NCBI GenBank assembly: GCA_964438975.1
Contig: CAYTMU010000003.1
Coordinates: forward strand, 124,001 to 188,000
Length of the DNA: 64,000 nt
Direction of reading: 5' to 3'
Source: Chryseosolibacter sp964438975
GTDB lineage: Bacteria; Bacteroidota; Bacteroidia; Cytophagales; Cyclobacteriaceae
The position numbers and the translations under genes were made by a program. Below the pieces are notes generated by a model. That model worked only from the letters and a program-made list of their open reading frames with translations, did no database searches and was not told the origin of the DNA. Positions 24,857 through 33,283 of this stretch are shown piece by piece (within the stretch, counting starts at the first letter, position 1; each line of letters opens with the position of its first letter).

Positions 24857-24864
24857 TAGATTTG
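24857..24864 (+). promoter_or_regulatory. Bacteroidota-type promoter (TAnnTTTG)
   Basis: TAGATTTG matches the Bacteroidota -7 element TAnnTTTG at all fixed positions. A TTTG at 24830-24833 would serve as -33 element with 23 bases between the two. Transcription would start near 24872, leaving a leader of about 113 bases before the small gene at 24985. This also argues against any start codon upstream of the promoter. Confidence 0.55.
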
Positions 24865-24984
24865 CATAACCATATACGAAAGGGACGCCAGTATCCGGAA
24901 CTGGGTTTCATGTCCCCACTGAATGTGCTTTACGGATCCTATATCAAAGGTTCCAGCGCTACACGTTTCACCAAAATAAACGGA

Positions 24985-25191
24985 ATGAAAAAGTTGGCTT
25001 TCTATGTTAGTGCAGCATCGGTATGTCTTATAGCGCTGATGGGAGCGGATTACCGCACAAAACCCGTCCAGCAACAAAAAAGGGCATGCAGCGGCTACAC
25101 CGTCATCGAGTTCGACAAAGGGATCGATTGTCATGGCGATACGATCAAACTGGTCCGGAAGAACGGCTTCGCGGAGCGGGTTGTCGACTAG
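24985..25191 (+). CDS. Small secreted protein, function unknown
   Basis: A 68-residue protein from ATG 24985 with an N-terminal signal or membrane segment (FYVSAASVCLIALMG) followed by about 45 residues holding two Cys (C35 and C49) that could form a disulfide, and the phrase IEFDKGIDCHGDTIKLVR. No family is recognised with certainty, although small proteins with a KGIDC-x-GDT motif seem to recur in Bacteroidota. The longer frame from 24862 would begin at or before the predicted transcription start and is rejected. It follows a regulatory gap rich in palindromes and is convergent with the AraC regulator, four bases from its stop codon. Confidence 0.5.
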   Translation: MKKLAFYVSAASVCLIALMGADYRTKPVQQQKRACSGYTVIEFDKGIDCHGDTIKLVRKNGFAERVVD

Positions 25192-25195
25192 ATCA

Positions 25196-26062
25196 TCATC
25201 CTTCCACCACGCGATTTCTGTATTCAAGTGGTGTCATTTGCACAAGTGCCTTGAACTGTCTGTTGAAATTTGACAGGGTATTGAAACCGCTGTCGTAGCA
25301 CGCCTGACTCACACTCACTTTCTTCTCGATCAACAGCTTGCAGGAATACCCGATTCGTATGCCGGTCAGAAACTCGGAGAAAGTCTTGTTCGCATGTGTC
25401 TTGAAATACCTGCTGAAGGACGACGGCGTCATGTTCGCGAGCGCCGCCACTTCTTCCAGTGTAACACGCTCCCGAAAACGTTTCATTACGTACGCATGCA
25501 CGGTGTTCATGCGCTCGGTGTCCGATTCCCTCAGTGTGTTTGAGTATCCCGGATTAGCAAGTAGGGAATAATCGCGAGATGCAGACAATACCTTTAGAAT
25601 ACTGAACAACTGTAGTATTCCGTCGAAGTCCTTCTTTGCCGGCAATTCAGCTATCAACGGCAACACTCGTTCGACAGTAGCCGGACCGTAGGCAATACCG
25701 AGCGCCGATCGCGCGAGTAACTGTCGAATCGACACCATCTCAAGTTTGTTCAGGAATTGCGTGGAGAAGAAGTCCTCCGGGAAGTAAGTCACAATACCTT
25801 CTGTCACCAGCGAACCATCACCTTCGAAATACTCCGGGTCGCTCCGCCATACATGTGGCAGATCAGGCCCTGTCAACACGAGATCTCCACTCTTGAAAGG
25901 ATGGACGTGATCGCCGACGAATCGGGTCCCCGTGCCTCTCACCACGACAAACAGCTGATACTCCGAATGAAAATGCCAGTTCGGATCAAAGTATGGCGCC
26001 TCCAGGCGACTGCATTCAAAGGCGCGGTCAGAGGAGATCGGTGACTTTTGAAAAGCTCTCAT
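25196..26062 (-). CDS. AraC-family transcriptional regulator with cupin sensor domain
   Basis: The 288-residue protein has an N-terminal cupin (about 20-110: HFHSEYQLFVVVRGTGTRFVGDHVHPFKSGDLVLTGPDLPHVW in several short strands) that should bind a small sugar-like ligand, and a C-terminal pair of AraC HTH domains (about 185-285): VTLEEVAALANMTPSSFSRYFKTH and VSQACYDSGFNTLSNFNRQFKALVQMTPLEYRN. It is divergent from the ThuA-dehydrogenase gene at 26198, with a 135-base shared upstream region, so it is the best candidate regulator of the plus-strand operon that follows. No operator could be picked out there by eye. Confidence 0.92.
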   Translation of the reverse strand: MRAFQKSPISSDRAFECSRLEAPYFDPNWHFHSEYQLFVVVRGTGTRFVGDHVHPFKSGDLVLTGPDLPHVWRSDPEYFEGDGSLVTEGIVTYFPEDFFSTQFLNKLEMVSIRQLLARSALGIAYGPATVERVLPLIAELPAKKDFDGILQLFSILKVLSASRDYSLLANPGYSNTLRESDTERMNTVHAYVMKRFRERVTLEEVAALANMTPSSFSRYFKTHANKTFSEFLTGIRIGYSCKLLIEKKVSVSQACYDSGFNTLSNFNRQFKALVQMTPLEYRNRVVEG

Positions 26063-26197
26063 GACACTAATTTATCATTCAACTAACTTAAATATAACTA
26101 TTCATGTTAAAAAACAGTCAGTAATGGACAAAATACAGGTACTCAGTCGTGGATTTTCGTCCCAACTTCAATTTGTATTCAACCGACCCCCGATATC

Positions 26198-29100
26198 ATG
26201 AGAGCAATTTGTGGAATCACACTGGCGTTGCTGATTGGCTGTATCGTTACCAGTTGCGACAACAAGCGCCGTGACACCGACCCTCGAAGGATCGAGATAC
26301 TCTTTCTTGGACACGACAGCGAGCATCATCCATCGGCGCGCCTCCTTCCCTTGCTCGCCTCTGCCCTCTCACTTGAAGGGATCAATTTTTCGTATACCGA
26401 TAACCCCTCCGATCTCAACCCGGAGAACCTCGCGCGCTATGACGGTCTGATGATCTATGCCAATCACGAGACGATCCAGCCGGAGCAGGAAACCGCATTA
26501 CTCAACTTCGTCGCCAGTGGCAAAGGGTTTCTACCGATTCACTGTGCCAGCTTCTGCTTTCAGAACTCCGACGAATATATCAGGCTGGTCGGCGGCCAGT
26601 TTCACACGCATGACACCGCTACCTTTGTCGTTCCGATCATCGCCGGCGATCATCCGGTGATGCAGGGTATCGAGGAGTTCTCCACTTGGGACGAAACATA
26701 TGTTCATCACAAACTGACGGATGACCGCACGGTGCTGATGGAGCGCGTGGATGGCGATCATCACGAGCCTTGGACATGGGTGAAAGAACACGGCAAGGGC
26801 AGGGTCTTCTACACAGCGTATGGACACGACGAACGCACCTGGAGCAATCCCGGATTCCACCGTCTGGTGAAGCAGGGAATCGCATGGGCAGTTGGCGATA
26901 AAGTTCGCGGGCAGTGGGAATCCTTTGCGAAGACAATTCCAACACTGATATATCGAGAGAGAGATAGCATCCCGAACTATGAACGACGCGATCCGCCACC
27001 GCAATATCAGGAACCTCTCTCACCGGAAGAGTCGGCGAAACTCATTCAAGTCCCGCCAGGCTTCGATCTCGAGTTATTCGCATCCGAGCCAGACATCATC
27101 AACCCGGTCGCGATGGAGTGGGACGAGCGCGGCAGGCTATGGGTGATCGAGACGGTCGACTATCCGAATACCGTGCGCGACGAAGAGGGAGTGGGCGACG
27201 ACCGGATCAAAATCTGCGAAGACACCGATGGCGATGGGAAAGCCGACAAGTTCACCGTGTTCGCAGATAATCTCAACATTCCTACAAGCCTCGTGTTCGC
27301 CAACGGTGGGGTTATTGTGTCGCAGGCACCTGTTTTCCTTTTCCTGAAAGATACTGACGGCGACGACCGCGCCGATGTGCGGGAGGTCATCATCGACGGA
27401 TGGGGAACGTTTGACACCCACGCCGGGCCGTCGAACCTGAAGTATGGCCTTGACAACCAGATCTGGGGTGTGGTAGGATACGCTGGCTTCAACGGTACGA
27501 TCGCCGGTCAACCCCGAAAATTCAGCCAGGGTATCTATCGGTTCACCAGGGATCTGTCGTCGTTCGAGTTCATGACGCGAACGAGTAACAACACCTGGGG
27601 ACTCGGCTTTACCGAAGCAAACGACGTATTCGCATCGACAGCTAACAATACACACAGCGTATTTATGGGAATCCCTGATCGCTTCGGCGAGGGCGTCGAG
27701 GGGATTCCGCTGGGAAGTCCCAAGATCGATGGGCACTACGCCCTGCATCCGATCACCGACAAAGTGCGGCAAGTGGATGTGTTCGGCGGATTCACCGCCG
27801 CAGCTGGCCACAGCTTCTACACCGCCAGGGCTTATCCCAAACAATATTGGAACCGGACGGCATTTATCGCAGAACCTACCGCCCACCTCGTCCATATCGC
27901 CCGGATCGAAAAGAACGGCGCCGGGTTCGTCGAGAAAGATGGATGGAATCTCTTCGCCAGCACGGATGAATGGGTCGCACCGGTAGAAGCCAAGGTGGGT
28001 CCCGACGGCGCGGTATGGATACTCGACTGGTACAATTTTATCGTTCAGCACAACCCCACACCTTCGCCTGACCGCGGCGGATACCAGGCGGAGAACGGAC
28101 CTGGTAATGCGTACGTCAACCCGCTGCGCGACCGGACGCGTGGACGCATCTGGCGTGTGATCTACCGCGATGCAGAACCCTACCGACCTCGGGCACTAGA
28201 CCCCGACAACGGCAGCGCATTGGTAAAGGCACTCTCCGATGACAACCAGTTCTGGCGACTTACTGCACAACGACTCCTGGTCGAGAAACAGAACGCCGAT
28301 GTTCTTCCGGCGTTGTACGAACTGATCCGCGACCGCAAGACCGGTGCGGAAGAAGGGATCGCCGCAACGCATGCCCTATGGGTACTCGACGGACTCAACG
28401 CGATCCAATCCGGCAACGAAGCATTCCGCGTCGTGGCCGATGCATTGAAGCATCCCACGCCCGCCGTGCGGAAAGCCGCGATCCAGATACTCTCGCAAAT
28501 ACAGTGGGTAGAACAGGATGTCCTCGCATCCGGTGTCATCGACGATCCCGACCCGAACACGCGGATGAACGCCATCCTCTCACTGACGCGAATCCCCCCC
28601 TCCCGTTCGCTGGGCGAAAAACTGTACGCCATCAGCAAGGAAGAAAATGTACGGCTCGACGACTGGCTGGCGAAAGCTGTCTATATCGCCGCGGCGACAC
28701 ACCGACAGGGATTCATACATACATTTAACCAGGAGCATCCAAGCTTCGAGGCCGCCAGCATCCTGGCAAAAGAACACGAAGCCGTCTACAAGGACTCACA
28801 CTGGCCCGCCATGAATCTGCCGACGACGATCGAAGCTGCCGGCCTGAATATCGATGGCATCATCTGGTTCCGGAAATCGGTCAACCTCCCTCCTTCGGCA
28901 GCGGGTAAGACAGGAACCCTCTCACTTGGACCAATCAACGACTCAGACGAGACCTGGATCAATGGCGTGCGGGTCGGTCGCACCGAGAATCAGTATACAC
29001 TGCCGCGAATCTATCCCATCCCTCCCGGCACACTGAAGGCCGGGATCAATGTTATCGCCGTTCGCGTAGAAGACCTCGCAAACCTCGGGGGTATTTACGG

Positions 29101-29719
29101 AAAGCCCGAACAGCTGTTCATCAACATCGACGGCACCAAGACTTCGCTAACGGGCCCCTGGCGATACGAGGTGGAGAAAACTAACACATCCGGTCCTCAG
29201 GGTCCGCTCTTTCGCCGGACGTCCATAGCCGATGCGTTCGCAGCTACTTACAAGCATAAAACTCAGGAGATCGTCGAAACAGAAACCAGCCCGGAAGCCA
29301 CTCCGCCGCCTGCCGGTGCCGTGGTAATCCACATCAAGGCACTCGTCAACGAGATGAAGTATGACATCAAGAATTTTACGGTGCCGCCTGGCAAGCCGGT
29401 GAGGATCATATTTGAGAACCCTGACCACATGCAACACAACCTGGTGATCACCTCGCCTGGAGCCATGGAGACGGTGGGTCGTGCGGCTGATAAACTCGCC
29501 ACCGCCTCGGACGGCGCCGAGCGTCAGTACGTACCTGCAACGCCGGAGGTACTCTTCTATACGCGTCTCGTCAATCCCCAGGAAACCGTCACGCTGGATT
29601 TCGTTGCGCCGTCGAAGCCAGGTGACTACCCCTTTGTCTGCACGTTCCCGGGTCACTGGTCAATTATGAACGGCGTAATGCGTGTCACAGCAGACGCACC
29701 GACAGCGCGCGCGAATTAA
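26198..29719 (+). CDS. ThuA - PVC-type dehydrogenase - HEAT - jelly roll - cupredoxin fusion lipoprotein
   Basis: A 1173-residue envelope lipoprotein (lipobox VTSC, Cys20). Domains in order: ThuA-like fold about 28-235 (ARYDGLMIYANHE, GKGFLPIHCASFCFQN, HHEPWTWVKEHGKGRVFYTAYGHDERTW); PVC-type dehydrogenase beta-propeller about 270-650 with acidic calcium-type loops (CEDTDGDGKADKFTVF, DTDGDDRADVREV); HEAT-like helices about 660-800; a jelly-roll domain about 850-1000 (WFRKSVNLPP, ETWINGVRVGR); and an azurin/plastocyanin-type cupredoxin about 1050-1170. Copper ligands H1080, C1148, H1153 and M1157 reproduce the azurin C-x4-H-x3-M spacing. Unlike many relatives it has no CxxCH haem site. It is the first gene of an operon with an isomerase, Gfo/Idh/MocA oxidoreductase and MFS transporter. 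Inferred role: oxidising a sugar at the cell envelope and passing electrons through its copper domain. Confidence 0.88.
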   Translation: MRAICGITLALLIGCIVTSCDNKRRDTDPRRIEILFLGHDSEHHPSARLLPLLASALSLEGINFSYTDNPSDLNPENLARYDGLMIYANHETIQPEQETALLNFVASGKGFLPIHCASFCFQNSDEYIRLVGGQFHTHDTATFVVPIIAGDHPVMQGIEEFSTWDETYVHHKLTDDRTVLMERVDGDHHEPWTWVKEHGKGRVFYTAYGHDERTWSNPGFHRLVKQGIAWAVGDKVRGQWESFAKTIPTLIYRERDSIPNYERRDPPPQYQEPLSPEESAKLIQVPPGFDLELFASEPDIINPVAMEWDERGRLWVIETVDYPNTVRDEEGVGDDRIKICEDTDGDGKADKFTVFADNLNIPTSLVFANGGVIVSQAPVFLFLKDTDGDDRADVREVIIDGWGTFDTHAGPSNLKYGLDNQIWGVVGYAGFNGTIAGQPRKFSQGIYRFTRDLSSFEFMTRTSNNTWGLGFTEANDVFASTANNTHSVFMGIPDRFGEGVEGIPLGSPKIDGHYALHPITDKVRQVDVFGGFTAAAGHSFYTARAYPKQYWNRTAFIAEPTAHLVHIARIEKNGAGFVEKDGWNLFASTDEWVAPVEAKVGPDGAVWILDWYNFIVQHNPTPSPDRGGYQAENGPGNAYVNPLRDRTRGRIWRVIYRDAEPYRPRALDPDNGSALVKALSDDNQFWRLTAQRLLVEKQNADVLPALYELIRDRKTGAEEGIAATHALWVLDGLNAIQSGNEAFRVVADALKHPTPAVRKAAIQILSQIQWVEQDVLASGVIDDPDPNTRMNAILSLTRIPPSRSLGEKLYAISKEENVRLDDWLAKAVYIAAATHRQGFIHTFNQEHPSFEAASILAKEHEAVYKDSHWPAMNLPTTIEAAGLNIDGIIWFRKSVNLPPSAAGKTGTLSLGPINDSDETWINGVRVGRTENQYTLPRIYPIPPGTLKAGINVIAVRVEDLANLGGIYGKPEQLFINIDGTKTSLTGPWRYEVEKTNTSGPQGPLFRRTSIADAFAATYKHKTQEIVETETSPEATPPPAGAVVIHIKALVNEMKYDIKNFTVPPGKPVRIIFENPDHMQHNLVITSPGAMETVGRAADKLATASDGAERQYVPATPEVLFYTRLVNPQETVTLDFVAPSKPGDYPFVCTFPGHWSIMNGVMRVTADAPTARAN

Positions 29720-29732
29720 ACTTCTTCCGGGC

Positions 29733-30611
29733 ATGAGTGCGTTAAAGGAATATCAGAATAAAGTAAAGTTCGGTGTCAGTACATGGCTCTGGACTTCGCC
29801 GTTCAATTCAGGAACAGTATCGCTGTTTCCAAAGATCAAGGCGATGGGCTTCGATGTAGTCGAGATTCCCGTCGAATATCCCGACATGATCGACCCTGTG
29901 GTAGTCAAACGAGCTCTCGCAGAAAACGGTCTCGAAGCTGTCGTGTGCGGTGCGTTCGGGCCAACGCGCGATCTCACTCACGAAGACCCGAATGTTCAGC
30001 GCCATTCCTTCGACTATATCTCCAAATGTTTTGATCTTTGTCGCGCCTGGGATACAAAATTCCTGGCGGGTCCGATGTATTCCGCTGTCGGCAAAGCGAG
30101 GATGGTGTCTCCTGACCAACGGAAGATTGAATGGGACCGCGCCGTGAAGAACTTGCGCGAGGTATGCAAACTGGCAGATGAAAACGGCCTGATGATCGCA
30201 CTGGAGCCGTTGAACCGTTTTGAGACCGACCTGGTCAATACCGCAGAGGACGTCATGCTACTCGTTCGCGATATCGACCACCCTGCAGCCGGTGTTATGC
30301 TCGATGGATTTCATATGGCGATCGAAGAGAAGAATCTCGAACGGGCGGCCATCATCACCGCCGGGAAGCTGATTCATATCCAGGTCTCCGAGAACCACAG
30401 GGGTATTCCTGGTACGGGGCAAACGGATTGGGAGGCATTGAAGCGCGGGCTTTCAACGATCGGCTACAGCGGTGTTGTGTCGATCGAGAGCTTCACCCCG
30501 GAGATAAAAGAACTTGCCGGTGCAGTGTGCATATGGAGGAACCTCGCTGAAGACCAGGATCTTTTTGCCAGAGAGGGTCTTACCCATCTGAGAAAGGTCT
30601 TTGAGCACTAG
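29733..30611 (+). CDS. Sugar phosphate isomerase/epimerase (xylose isomerase-like TIM barrel), cytoplasmic
   Basis: The 292-residue protein, started at ATG 29733, has no signal peptide. It shows the TIM-barrel metal-site pattern of the ketose 3-epimerase family: ALEPLNRFETD (Glu), VMLDGFHMAIEE (Asp), HIQVSENHRG (His/Gln region) and VSIESFTPEI (Glu), with GVSTWLWTSPF as first strand. Such enzymes epimerise or isomerise free ketoses and keto-sugars. It begins 13 bases after the ThuA-fusion stop, so it is in the same operon; the gap to the next gene holds the inverted GTGGACCGTCGA repeat at 30616. The substrate is inferred only from the neighbours. Confidence 0.9.
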   Translation: MSALKEYQNKVKFGVSTWLWTSPFNSGTVSLFPKIKAMGFDVVEIPVEYPDMIDPVVVKRALAENGLEAVVCGAFGPTRDLTHEDPNVQRHSFDYISKCFDLCRAWDTKFLAGPMYSAVGKARMVSPDQRKIEWDRAVKNLREVCKLADENGLMIALEPLNRFETDLVNTAEDVMLLVRDIDHPAAGVMLDGFHMAIEEKNLERAAIITAGKLIHIQVSENHRGIPGTGQTDWEALKRGLSTIGYSGVVSIESFTPEIKELAGAVCIWRNLAEDQDLFAREGLTHLRKVFEH

Positions 30612-30615
30612 CACC

Positions 30616-30627
30616 GTGGACCGTCGA
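30616..30627. repeat. Inverted copy of the TCGACGGTCCAC intergenic repeat
   Basis: GTGGACCGTCGA is the reverse complement of the 12 bases at 20172-20183. It sits in the 36-base gap between the isomerase and Gfo/Idh/MocA genes, inside what otherwise looks like a tight operon. Confidence 0.5.
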
Positions 30628-30647
30628 TTGTGAACTAACAAACAACT

Positions 30648-31781
30648 ATGAGTGACAAGAAAATCAACATCGCTGTAATTGGACTGGGGTTTGGAGCTGA
30701 ATTCATCCCCATCTATCAGAAGCACCCCAATGCCAACATCATGGCTATCTGCCAGCGAAACGAGAAGCGACTCAACGAGATCGGCGATGCATTCGGAATT
30801 GAGAAACGCTACAGTTCGTACGAAGATCTGCTGCGCGACAAAGAGATCGACGCCGTCCATATCAACACACCGATCCCCGACCACGCCAGTCAGTCGATCG
30901 CCGCACTGAAAGCCGGCAAACACGTGGCCTGCACTGTGCCCATGGCAACGACGGTGAAGGAATGTGAAGCGATAGTAAACCTGACAAAAGAGACCGGTCT
31001 GACCTATATGATGATGGAGACGGTCGTGTATGCGCGCGAATTCCTCTTCATGAAAGACCTCTACGACAAGGGAGAACTCGGCAAGCTTCAATTCATCAAA
31101 GCCAGCCACCAACAGGATATGGACGGGTGGCCAAACTACTGGCCCGGGCTTCCTCCGATGCACTACGCCACGCATTGCGTCGGCCCTGCCCTGGGTATTA
31201 CGCGAGGAGAAGCCGAGTACGTCTCCTGCTTCGGCTCGGGAACCATCCGCGAAGAACTCCATGCACATTACAATTCACCGTTTGCTGTCGAGACGGCCCA
31301 CGTCAAGTTCCGCAATTCGGATCTCAGCGCACACATCTACCGTTCGTTGTTCGACGTCGCCAGGCAGTATCGCGAAAGCTTCGAAGTCTACGGTTCAAAG
31401 AAAGCTGTTGAATGGCCCCTCATCGAAGGAGAACCTCTGGTGATGCACACTGCAAAACGGGCCGAGCCTGAGATCCCCGAAAGAGTCGAGTGCCCGGACT
31501 TCGCACATCTCCTGCCCGAACCTATTCGCAGGTTCACCACGCAAGGCGTGTACGATGCGGGCGAGCACCAGCACCTTTCGTTTACCCAGGGAGCCGGCCA
31601 CGGCGGATCCCACCCGCACCTTGTACATCAGTTTCTCACGGCCTTGCTAACAGGTAAAGCGTCGTATCCGGATGCCGTGCAGTCGGCGAATATCACCTGC
31701 GTCGGGATTCTCGCGCATGAGTCGGCTCTGCAAGGAGGAAAGATAATCTACCTCCCGGAATTTACCTGGCATCAGGAATGA
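30648..31781 (+). CDS. Gfo/Idh/MocA-family oxidoreductase with altered EKP motif
   Basis: A 377-residue cytoplasmic dehydrogenase. The N-terminal Rossmann domain is clear (IAVIGLGFGAEFIP, then VHINTPIPDHASQ), followed by the family alpha/beta catalytic domain. Where the family normally has E-K-P after the cofactor domain, this protein has T96-V97-P98 (HVACTVPMATT), so the usual catalytic Lys is missing. The following acid/His region reads HYATHCVGPALGI, lacking the usual H-x-x-D. It may belong to a subfamily that uses other residues for proton transfer, or act on a keto-sugar differently. It lies in the operon with the isomerase upstream and the MFS transporter 206 bases downstream. Confidence 0.88.
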   Translation: MSDKKINIAVIGLGFGAEFIPIYQKHPNANIMAICQRNEKRLNEIGDAFGIEKRYSSYEDLLRDKEIDAVHINTPIPDHASQSIAALKAGKHVACTVPMATTVKECEAIVNLTKETGLTYMMMETVVYAREFLFMKDLYDKGELGKLQFIKASHQQDMDGWPNYWPGLPPMHYATHCVGPALGITRGEAEYVSCFGSGTIREELHAHYNSPFAVETAHVKFRNSDLSAHIYRSLFDVARQYRESFEVYGSKKAVEWPLIEGEPLVMHTAKRAEPEIPERVECPDFAHLLPEPIRRFTTQGVYDAGEHQHLSFTQGAGHGGSHPHLVHQFLTALLTGKASYPDAVQSANITCVGILAHESALQGGKIIYLPEFTWHQE

Positions 31782-31987
31782 TCGCCGCCCGAAGGTCGTC
31801 GGCATCCGAAACGGAATATTGACCGCTTACAGGAGAAGCATCGGAGTTAGAATAGTTTCGCATTTGAGATTCAAACCAGACGCTCCCCGGATAACGTCTC
31901 CGCAATCGTTTAAATGTTTTGTCAGGGTGAATCTTGAATCTGAATTTTCTTATCTTTCCTTTGCTAAACCAAACCAATACTAACTTT

Positions 31988-33223
31988 ATGACCGAACCGA
32001 ACAACAACAAGAGACTCTTTTACGGCAGTTGCTTTGCACTGATAACGACTGCCTTTTCATTCGCCATAAGGACAGGAGTTCTCACCGAATTGGGCAGCAA
32101 GTTTCAACTTTCCGCCACCCAGCTCGGTTTTATTAACCAGATGTGGTTCCTCGGGTTCCCGATTTCCATGGTACTCGGAGGTATCTTTTACAATGCGATC
32201 GGTGCGAAACGGATCATGCAAGTGGCTTTCTTCGCTCACGCGCTCGGCCTTTTGCTAACCATTTTCACCGGGGCATACGCCGGGTTGCTGGTCGGGATGC
32301 TGTTCATCGGTATTGGTAATGGCTGTACGGAAGCTGCCTGTAACCCGATGATTGCGACTGCCTATTCCGGCAGAATGATGAACACGCTTATGAACCGATT
32401 CCACATGTGGTTCCCGGGCGGTATTTTCCTCGGCAGTCTCCTTTCTTACGGTATGACCGCAATCGGATGGGGCTGGCAAGTGCAGCTCGGTTTCGTCATC
32501 ATCCCGACGCTGATCTACGCTTATTTGTTCTGGGGACAAAAGTTTCCGGAGCCTACCGGTGAGCAAGGTTCCCTTGCGACCAACGTGAAGGCTATGCTAA
32601 CTACCCCGCTCTTCTATTTCATCTGTATCTGTATGACACTCACTGCGATCTCCGAGTTCGGACCGCAGCAATGGACATCACTCATCCTGTCTGCCAGTGG
32701 TGCAGAACCGATGATCATCCTGGCGATCGTAACGGGTCTGATGGCTGTTGGCCGGTACTGGGGTGGTGACTTCGTTCACAAATTTGACCAGACTGGAGTA
32801 CTGCTCGGTTCCGCCATCTTCACAACGCTTGGTATCTATCTCCTCGGAACGCAAACCGGTGGTATGGCCTACGTGGCAGCGATCGTCTTCGCCGTCGGTG
32901 TCTGCTATTTCTGGCCGAACATGCTGGGCTTTACAGCTGAGAAAATGCCTAAGACAGGTGCTATCGGATTGTCAATCGTGGGGGCGTTCGGAATGTTCTC
33001 AACTTCTATCTGGCAACCGATCATCGGAGGATGGATCGATTCTGCTCGTGAAGAAGGAATCACCGCAGGTCTTCAGGGGAATGCACTCGAGCTTTCTGCT
33101 GGACAGTCTACACTGCAGACAATGGCGCTTTTCCCACTGATCCTCATCGTGTTGTTCATCATCCTGCTGTTCTGGACACGGAGCATCAGGAAAAATCCTG
33201 AGCACGCAACAACAGCGGCATAG
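31988..33223 (+). CDS. MFS sugar transporter
   Basis: A 411-residue major facilitator with about 12 hydrophobic segments (for example LFYGSCFALITTAFSFAI, LGLLLTIFTGAYAGLLVGMLFIG, and MALFPLILIVLFIILLFW at the end). The ATG at 31988 is preferred over 31934 because it starts the short cytoplasmic leader MTEPNNNKRL and avoids an extra hydrophobic N-terminal segment; the upstream 31934-31987 stretch then belongs to the leader. No ion or substrate motif decides what it carries; the setting points to a mono- or disaccharide or keto-sugar. It is the last gene of the plus-strand operon and is followed by a strong terminator. Confidence 0.9.
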   Translation: MTEPNNNKRLFYGSCFALITTAFSFAIRTGVLTELGSKFQLSATQLGFINQMWFLGFPISMVLGGIFYNAIGAKRIMQVAFFAHALGLLLTIFTGAYAGLLVGMLFIGIGNGCTEAACNPMIATAYSGRMMNTLMNRFHMWFPGGIFLGSLLSYGMTAIGWGWQVQLGFVIIPTLIYAYLFWGQKFPEPTGEQGSLATNVKAMLTTPLFYFICICMTLTAISEFGPQQWTSLILSASGAEPMIILAIVTGLMAVGRYWGGDFVHKFDQTGVLLGSAIFTTLGIYLLGTQTGGMAYVAAIVFAVGVCYFWPNMLGFTAEKMPKTGAIGLSIVGAFGMFSTSIWQPIIGGWIDSAREEGITAGLQGNALELSAGQSTLQTMALFPLILIVLFIILLFWTRSIRKNPEHATTAA

Positions 33224-33243
33224 GAAACAAATTCAGTATTGAC

Positions 33244-33280
33244 AAAGCCCGTTCGCGTAGTCGCGAACGGGCTTTTTTTG
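33244..33280 (+). terminator. Strong rho-independent terminator
   Basis: AGCCCGTTCGCG (33246-33257) pairs perfectly with CGCGAACGGGCT (33262-33273) around the loop TAGT, followed by seven T residues (33273-33279). It ends the MFS operon and lies directly before the convergent stop of the minus-strand dehydrogenase; on that strand only a short T-run follows, so it works mainly for the plus strand. Confidence 0.95.
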
Positions 33281-33283
33281 ATG

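Noticed and set aside
31934..31987. Longer N-terminus of the MFS transporter
   Set aside because: The extension adds a second hydrophobic stretch before the polar leader and overlaps TTG and TATCTTTC promoter-like words, so the ATG at 31988 is preferred.
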